Assembly (NCBI GenBank): GCA_013138855.1
Contig: WTBX01000185.1
Span: 1-13,728 of the forward strand
DNA length: 13,728 nt
Reading direction: 5' to 3'
Origin: Methylococcaceae bacterium
GTDB lineage: Bacteria; Pseudomonadota; Gammaproteobacteria; Methylococcales; Methylomonadaceae
In this document: piece by piece, positions 13,593-13,728 of the stretch
How positions within the stretch are numbered: the first letter of the stretch is position 1
How the letters are laid out: each line of letters begins with the position of its first letter
Notes under the pieces: model-generated
Database searches by the model: none
What the model saw: only the letters and a program-made list of their open reading frames with translations
What the model was told of the DNA's origin: nothing
Position numbers and translations under genes: made by a program

Positions 13593-13728
13593 ATGGAAAA
13601 TAAATATACAGAAATAGCTAACAGAGCTTATTTTGAATTTAATAATATTTCGGATTATATATGGAAAAGCCCAAGATTAATTGAGCATGAAACAAAAAAT
13701 GAAATTTCAAAACTAAAAACTTATTTCC
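13593..13728 (+). CDS. Start of an unrecognised protein downstream of rtcB (partial, 45 codons)
   Basis: A reading frame opens at ATG 13593 with a strong ribosome site (AGGTAGGT, 7 nt before the ATG) and runs to the window edge. It begins MENKYTEIANRAYFEFNNIS and continues with charged helical-looking sequence (SPRLIEHETKNEISKLKTYF). It lies 43 nt after rtcB with no terminator between, only a 12-bp palindrome GGATAATTATCC (13544-13555) over the rtcB stop. Co-transcription with rtcB under sigma-54/RtcR is therefore likely. It does not look like the N-terminus of RtcA (RNA cyclase) or archease. Base content is more A-rich and codons include AGA and ATA, unlike rtcB, hinting at separate origin. 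No function can be assigned. Confidence 0.7.
   Translation, partial: MENKYTEIANRAYFEFNNISDYIWKSPRLIEHETKNEISKLKTYF

Noticed and set aside
1..13728. CRISPR arrays, insertion sequences, attachment sites
   Set aside because: No regularly spaced repeats, transposase genes, terminal inverted repeats or duplicated tRNA ends were seen.

Overview
The window reads as a chromosomal segment of an AT-rich gammaproteobacterium. The basis is the gene order tsaD (divergent) / rpsU - yqeY - dnaG - rpoD with a tRNA-Ile2(CAT) after rpoD, which is the classical gammaproteobacterial macromolecular-synthesis block. The metK, SAHH, DnaG, RpoD, TsaD, RtcR and RtcB proteins all resemble their gammaproteobacterial forms closely. 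The A+T richness would fit Methylococcales or Thiotrichales relatives, but genus cannot be assigned from the sequence alone.

Layout. (1) 1-2308, minus strand: activated-methyl-cycle genes metK, a small unknown protein (90 aa), and ahcY, which runs off the left edge. (2) 2342-6817, minus strand: rpsU, a GatB/YqeY-domain gene, dnaG, rpoD and tRNA-Ile2, ending in a strong intrinsic terminator. (3) 6818-8003: a short divergent promoter region and tsaD on the plus strand, closed by its own terminator. (4) 8029-9317, minus strand: a membrane-anchored M23 (LytM) peptidoglycan endopeptidase followed by a bactofilin whose start lies inside the peptidase gene, a cell-shape or envelope module. (5) 9430-13728: an RNA-repair locus. 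rtcR (sigma-54 activator with an N-terminal CARF-type sensor) is preceded by an ATP-grasp ligase gene whose stop codon overlaps the rtcR start (ATGA). Divergently, rtcB (3'-phosphate RNA ligase) follows a 326-bp control region, and the start of an unrecognised AT-rich gene follows rtcB.

The most interesting part is the RNA-repair locus. Its control region has the full textbook order for a sigma-54 enhancer-dependent gene: two inverted repeats with CTATC/GATAG half-sites (candidate RtcR operators), an exact IHF-consensus match, and an exact -24/-12 promoter. The predicted start site is followed by a leader of about 165 nt whose first and last parts can pair in a 13-bp helix, as expected of a structured RNA in the position where Y RNAs lie in some rtc operons. 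An ATP-grasp enzyme coupled to RtcR is, as far as I know, not a described RNA-repair component. The gene after rtcB does not begin like rtcA or archease. Together these make a candidate variant RNA-repair or stress system. Function beyond RtcR and RtcB is inference.
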